Shown here: positions 1-6,100 of the stretch, piece after piece
How positions within the stretch are numbered: the first letter of the stretch is position 1
Layout: every line of letters starts with the position of its first letter
Source of the DNA: UBA1737 sp045653225
Lineage (GTDB): Bacteria; Bacillota_I; Bacilli_A; ML615J-28; CAG-313
DNA length: 8,912 nucleotides
Direction: 5' to 3'
NCBI GenBank assembly: GCA_045653225.1
Contig: JAZOLP010000065.1
Coordinates: 1 to 8,912 of the forward strand
Notes under the pieces: model-generated
Databases searched by the model: none
What the model was told of the DNA's origin: nothing
The model's input: only the letters and a program-made list of their open reading frames with translations
Made by a program: the position numbers and the translations under genes

Positions 1-1239
1 CAATCTTTTGGCATTACTCCAGAAGAAGCACAAATGTTATATGATTATTTTAATTCTGATGAAAATAAAGAAGTGCGACGTGGTAAACATGAAGTTCGTG
101 TACCAGTAGTTTCTAAAAAACACGGTGGTGTTATTAAAGGTGAACGTGGTGTTACTGATAAAGTTTGAAATTATGACTATGAAGATCCAAATGAAAAATG
201 GTATACTGCAGACACGTGATCTCAAATGTCTAAGCCTATAAGTATAATATCAGCAACCACAAAAACATCCAAAGTAGGCCGCCAAAATGCTGGCGAAGCT
301 CCTCCAAAATGGAAACAAAATCTTAAAGATTATGCTTCTCGTGCATTTAATTACGAAAATCTAAATACATTAGGCCAAATTGTAGGTGCAGTAGCAGCAA
401 ATCATAAAGTAGCAAAAGTTAAGGAAAATGCATTGAAATCAATGCCATTATCTAGAAATGTTTTCCAAGCTTCTACTCCAGCATATTATGAAAATACTCG
501 TGGTTTTGATGTCCGTCGTGATGTATTATTGAATACGAAATTACCACAAACCGCAGATGCAAAACTTAATGCACAATGGAAATTAAATATAGCTTCCGAG
601 TTAGATAAAGTTAATCGTGAAAAATACGATTATTTATCACAAAATCGTAATCAATACAATCAATTTGTAAATCAAATTGAAAACAAAAACAGAGAATTAC
701 GAGTTGCAGAAAGTAATGCGTTTATGGATAGATTATCACAACGTAATATGGCGTTAGCGGAAAATACTGCTGGTATGATTGCAAATGATTTCAAGACTTT
801 TGAACAGGCGTTGAAGAAAGGTTTGTATAATTATCAACAAGATCGTGCTGTATATGATCAATTAGCATTAAGTGATAGAAAGAAAATGCTATTTGATAAA
901 TATTCAAAAGCGGCTACAGATTGGGCAAAAACAAATAAAGCGGGCGATGGTGAAGAATATATGTCAGATATTGACAGATACTTCAAGTATAATCAAGCTG
1001 CTAAAGATTTGTATGAGAATGATATTATGCAATTAAATAAATCAATATATAGGCCACATTCATTATTTAGTCCACGATTTGTTAAAAAAGGTGGTAAATT
1101 ATCTGCACAAGATCATATTAAGATAAACAAGCATAAATCACAAGATCGTATTTTAGAAAATAAATCTCACTGTCCTAATAAAGCAGTGCAAAAACTAAAT
1201 GATAATGTGATTAAGATCTTTTTAAACATGATGAAGTAA
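1..1239 (+). CDS. Phage late protein, probable crAss-like structural/cargo family, 3' part (TGA = Trp)
   Basis: The frame is open from the first base, so the true start lies upstream; 412 codons are visible, ending in TAA (1237-1239). TGA occurs in frame at 166-168 and 217-219, and reading both as Trp gives the aromatic, acidic context V-W-N-Y-D-Y and D-T-W-S-Q. TGG is used four times. A methionine start at 226 would be the choice under the standard code, but the coding-like sequence upstream in the same frame argues against it. The protein is hydrophilic, rich in Asn, Gln, Lys and Ala, and mostly helical, with a long probable coiled coil at about codons 195-310. There is no signal peptide or recognisable catalytic motif. 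Near the C-terminus is KKGGKL (1084-1101) followed by a basic helical tail. From memory, crAss-like phages carry a protein of this style just upstream of their giant virion genes; this is unverified. Its function is unknown. Confidence 0.85.
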
Positions 1240-1241
1240 TG
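1237..1241 (+). other. TAATG stop-start overlap, gene 1 to gene 2
   Basis: The TAA of gene 1 and the ATG of gene 2 share base 1239. The 25 bases upstream contain no purine-rich Shine-Dalgarno element. This suggests translational coupling by re-initiation, or Bacteroidota-style initiation that does not rely on Shine-Dalgarno pairing. Confidence 0.75.
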
Positions 1242-3125
1242 AAAATAAAAAGATATTCTATGGGAGGTTTGCATTATACAGCTGACCTCCCATCTTCAAA
1301 TAACCCACAAAGTGCTTCTGCAAATGCGCAAAGTACTAAGAAAGAAGATAATACAATACAAAAGGAAATTATTAACATTATTAAGGAACATGGTGTTACC
1401 AATGATGTTAATTATTTTACAAATGCTGTTTCGCAGATGTTGTCTTCTACAGCAAACATGGATCCTTTTTCAAATAGTACAGATTACACCATGGCACAAT
1501 TGCTAAGAATACAAAATCTAGCAAATCGTGTTAAACGTAGTAGTAAATTATATGATAATGCAGTAAATAGAATTGATGCAGAAAATTCTGATGCTGATGT
1601 AGCCATTACAAGTACGGGTGCGTTATATGTACAACATGAAGGCAAGTTAAAAACAATTTCTGCTTCTGAATATAGCAAAAATCCTGATGAATATACTCCA
1701 GTTACTACTGGTGATTTAATGAAAGTTCGTGAATATGATCCAAGTTTAGTTTTTAATACTAGCATTTTAACTGATTTATCTGGACAAGTTGGTATGAAAA
1801 CAATTATGGATTATTTACGTACAACTATTACTGCTTATGGCAAAATAGAAAAATCATCTGGTAACTCACAATATAGTACTAAACAATTAAATGATATTGA
1901 TAAAGGTTTAGTACAAATGTTTGGTAATAATCCAGTATTTAAAAATACAATTAAAACTACCGTTTCTGACCAAGCTTATACTGCAAGCGCCAGTGAGGAA
2001 GAGCGTTCACATCAAATTAACGCGGCTGCGAATTATTTATGAAGTACCCTTAATGGTGATATGCAGAATGTATTACGTGCTAATGCAGCATTACGTAGTA
2101 GAATTGATAAAAACAGCTCTCCTGTTGATATAATTTTACAAGCTATTAATGCCCATACTGATCATAAAATTGCTACAGATGTTGATAGTGATTTTCAAAA
2201 AGAATTATCTAACAGTGGTGCAGGTAACGGTTCTAGTACTAAAACTGTAGAAAAGACGCGAGAGGAGATGATGTTGGCTGGTGATGTAGTTATAGATCAA
2301 TTGGTTCCTATTCGATCTAATGATTCTAAAGCAGGTTTAACAATACAAGCACAATCTATGGGTCGTCCAGTAGATAGACAAGGTGATTTTATTGGCATGT
2401 CTACTATGACTGAATTATTGAATCGTGATCAATTTACACATTCTATTGATGTTAATTCTATTTCAATGGGAGATCAAATTCTTAGCGAAACAGATTTAGG
2501 CAGAGTTGTTTATGATGGTACAAGCCAAATTAGTAGAGCTGTATTGCCATATGATATTGGGTATTATAATACTACTGGGCAATATAAAGTTGATTTTGCT
2601 ATTATTGATGCATTTGAACAAATTATTAAATGAATGCAAAAAGAAAACCCACAAACTCAAAATGCTGTTATAGCGAAATTGCAGGAAATGGGGTTAGCTG
2701 GTAAAATATCATATAATCATAATACAAATCAATGGGAACCTTCTAATACGCATTTGTTTTTTATGGTTAATGGTTATGCTAGTGATTCGTATGTGAATGG
2801 AATTAAAGATAATAAATGAACGGAAACATTGAATGAAAGTGGTATTAGCAAAAGTAATGGTGATCTTTTAACAGATCGTTATTTTAATATTGTTCAATAT
2901 GGAACAGATAAACCAAATAAAAAATCTGTTAAAATAGATGACGCAAGTAGATCGATGTGATTACGTGATTGAAGACATATTCGCAAATCGTTGATTTTCA
3001 TGCCTGTGTTAGATCCAGGTATTGCGACATTAACTACTAATAATCAGTTAATGCCACAATCAAAATATTTTAATATAGGACAACAACGAATTGCAAATCA
3101 AAATCAGATAAAAACTAATTTTTAA
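1239..3125 (+). CDS. Conserved phage late protein, 628 aa, probable crAss-like virion-associated protein (TGA = Trp)
   Basis: This gene is complete, from ATG at 1239 to TAA at 3123-3125. In-frame TGA codons lie at 2040, 2631, 2817, 2958 and 2970 (residues 268, 465, 527, 574, 578), against a single TGG. The frame has no TAA or TAG before its end. The ATG overlaps the stop of the previous gene by one base. I prefer it to the in-frame ATG at 1260 because of this coupling and because the first residues (KIKRYSMGGLHYT) resemble the YxxGGIxYTP-like start I remember from crAss-like phage proteins. A Ser/Asn/Ala-rich linker follows (about residues 17-35), then helical and mixed regions. A block at about residues 350-450 (GRPVDRQGDFIG, NSISMGDQILSETDLGRVVYDG) and the C-terminal VLDPGIATL with a Gln/Asn-rich tail look like conserved family segments. 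I see no enzyme motif, signal peptide or membrane helix. A virion or cargo role is inferred from context. Confidence 0.88.
1260..1293 (+). repeat. 9-bp perfect inverted repeat just inside gene 2
   Basis: ATGGGAGGT (1260-1268) and ACCTCCCAT (1285-1293) are exact reverse complements separated by 16 bases. The dyad begins 21 bases after the start of gene 2. Its stem is G/C-rich for this AT-rich window and buries both the in-frame ATG at 1260 and a GGAGGT element. It has no T-run after it, so it is not a terminator. It encodes the conserved-looking GGL segment, so protein constraint may explain one arm. A few 9-bp dyads are expected by chance in a window this size. Confidence 0.45.
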
Positions 3126-3130
3126 TTATG
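3123..3130 (+). other. TAA-tt-ATG junction, gene 2 to gene 3, without a Shine-Dalgarno
   Basis: Only two bases separate the stop of gene 2 from the ATG of the giant gene. The upstream sequence is A/T-rich and has no AGGAGG-like element. This fixes the start of gene 3, since no other start codon lies between the stop and 3128, and it suggests coupled translation from one long late transcript. Confidence 0.75.
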
Positions 3131-6100
3131 GTAGAACAGAAGCCTAATGATTATTTAGCGGCGATGTTTTTTTCGCCACATTTATCGCCTCAAGATTTAG
3201 CAGATCATGGTATTACTCCAGATACAGCAAATCTTCAGGATATTGAATATTATAAAGAGATACCACAAATTAAGGAAGCTTTTCTAAATGATAAAGGTGA
3301 ATTTGATGATGTAAAATTTACAAATTATTACAAAGAAGTTGAAAAGCTATATAATTGAGCAGAAGATGCTAATATTATGGGTAATATCGTAAATACATAC
3401 GAGTATGATCCATATGACATTTTTGCTCCTAAAGACGGTAAAAAGAAAAATTTAGCTCCTACGTTAACATATTCTCCTAACCCAGAACGTCGTAGTAGTG
3501 GTATAACTAATTTATATCACACTTCTGTTCCAACAATGACCCCACATGAAGTGGGACAACAAAATAGGGTTTATAACTACGAGGAGCAAAAATGGGAAGA
3601 TTACACTCCCAATGAATTGGGGTTATGAAAAAATTTAACACGCCCTACACTAGTACTAGCTACTTGAGATGAAGATGGTACACATATTGTAGATGGTCGT
3701 GAAGTTTCCCATAAAAAAGGAGAATATAAATTTAATGAATTTGGTGATACGTATTATGAAACCTTAGGTAATAGAAAATCTACAAATAAAGAATTATTAC
3801 ATATTACCGATGTACTTACTGTAGATGGATCTACTTGAAATAAATGGGATCCATTTGATGCAGATGGTTTTGATAAAAGTGTTGGTGGAACAATTGCAAA
3901 AACAGCACTACGTGTAATTCCAGCATTTATTCCATATATTGGTATGCCTTATAGAATAGCTACAATTGCTATTGAACTAGGTAAGGTATTGCCAGAATTA
4001 TGACAGGCTGTTGAAGGAATTGTTACAGGCGATACATCCGATTCTAGATCTGCACAAGTAGCAAATGACATTTCTTCCTATTTTAAACGTTTTGATCATA
4101 GTGTTTCTATGAAAGGTAAAGAAGGAATGTTTAGTTTTGAAAATATTGGAGATATAGTAGCTAAAAGTTTTCTACAATTAAATACACAACGTTTGATTGG
4201 AAGTATACCTAAATATATTAATACATTACGTGGATTAGAATCTACTGAAAATACTATTAAGTGGGGAAAAGCCATGGCTATGACCTATATGGCTGGAACT
4301 TCGGTATCTGGAACTTATGATGTGTTTAAAGAAGCTGGTGCTAGTGATCGTATGGCTGGATTGGGTATGATTGCATCTGCATTAGCGATGTATAAACTCA
4401 TGGACCAAGATTATTTCAAAGAATATTGATTTAATGGTACTTATTTAGACAATGCCGAATTACGAAATGTATTAAAGGAAGCAGCTGTAGATGGCAGTGA
4501 GAAAATAACTAAAAAGGAGGCCGCTAATTGGGTATTAAAAACTAGTGAGAAAATTGCCGAAAAAATTTCACAGTTAAAACCTACAGATTTAGCTTATGGT
4601 GCTATCAATGAAGGTATTGAAGAAACTGTAGAGGAAGTTGGTACTGATGCTGTAAAACTAATGTTTTCTGGCCTTAATACACTAGGTTTAATTGATTCTG
4701 ATAAAGAATATGATTTTGGTTTTTCCGCAGAAGATGTTTTTTCTCGTTATACTTCTTCGTTAGTTGGTGGTGCTATTGGCGGTGCTGTATTTAGTTCTCA
4801 ATTGAAAATTGAAGATTGAAAAAATAATACATCTTCTGTTTACGATAAATTTTCTAAAGATAAAGATAGTTTAGGAAAATTAATCTATTGAGTTCGTGCA
4901 GGTAAAAGTAATGAATTACATAAAGAATTAAACCGCTTACATAAACGTGGTCAACTTGGTAGTACAAATTTATCTGGCATTGAATTTGATACAGTTAAAG
5001 ATAGCAATACTTATACTACACAATATAAGGCAGCTAAACCAAATGAATCGCAAAACGATATTATTTATCAAAGATTAAATGGGTATTTAAAATTAATTGA
5101 AGATACATTATCTACAGAAGGATTGGATATATCGGATGAAGAGTTACATCAAATTCAATTAAAAGTAAATAAACCTAATCTTGATAAAGATCAAGCCCGC
5201 GAATTAATTGGTAATGCCAAATATATAGAATTGTTATCTTCCGATTTATATTCTAAAATATATGAAGATTTTAATGAATTAAGTTCTAGAATTATCCAAG
5301 TGCGATTAGAGATGGAGAATATGATCCATGGTGGATTAACCGATTCTAAAACCCCATCTGCGTTAGATGATCGCATTGCAGCATTAAAAACAGATGCTAA
5401 ATATATCGCATTAGAAACAGAATTAGACGCATTGCGTAAAAAACGTGATGATATTCTTTCTGGTCAAAAAAATGATGAATATTTAGATTTGATGTTGTTT
5501 GTTGCTAACCCATCTATAGCTTCGCCTTTTGCTGAAAGTTTTGGACTTCATAATTTTACAAGATATAAGTATGGTAAAGAATATGAACAATTAACCGCGG
5601 ATGAAAAAATCACTGTTGATGCGTCATATAAAAAATATTCTGAACAAAAAGAAAAATCTGATGTTTTAGCGGCGTACGAAGCATTTGTAGATTTTCGTCG
5701 TAAATTAACGCCTACTTTTGATGCTATACAAAAAGACTTAATTCAAGAAAATGGAATTGTTGGTACATTACAACAATTTAGAATTAATGAATTAGAAAAA
5801 CAAATTGCGGATATAAATGCCAAACTGCAAACATTAGATGATACAGACGTTGATACTAAAGATGCATTAACTGAGCAACATAATAATTTATTATTTGAAT
5901 TATCACAACTAGATAATTCACCTGTTTCTGTATTACAAAATATTATTGGCAGTAATGATTTCCAACGACCAAATAAAGTTGTTGCGACAGATATTGCGGA
6001 TGCTATGGCGAAGTTACAGAATGAGTTATTGAAATATTCGGGTTCGTATCTACGTTATGTACAGGCAAATGCGCAAAATAAATATAAACAACATACAGAT

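Noticed and set aside
37..225. Minus-strand open frame, and others at 1484-1765, 5191-5376 and 6556-6846
   Set aside because: They lie antisense inside strongly supported plus-strand genes, have Ile/Phe/Ser-rich low-complexity or unlikely protein sequence, and show no motif.
1260..1293. Rho-independent terminator
   Set aside because: There is a stem but no following T-run, and it sits at the start of a gene that clearly continues.
1312..1506. Plus-strand frame overlapping gene 2, and another at 1921-2133
   Set aside because: Both are shadows in another frame of gene 2, with no ribosome-binding site and no recognisable protein features.
1239..3125. Gene decay or assembly errors causing multiple nonsense mutations
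   Set aside because: Decay would bring TAA, TAG and frameshifts as well. Only TGA appears, the frame never shifts, and conserved motifs are intact.
3541..3555. Short hairpin CCCAC-atgaa-GTGGG
   Set aside because: It is only five base pairs inside a coding region, with no T-run, and is expected by chance.
3650..3659. Palindrome CTAGTACTAG as an operator or recombination site
   Set aside because: It is a single 10-base palindrome inside the giant gene with no second copy or regulatory context.
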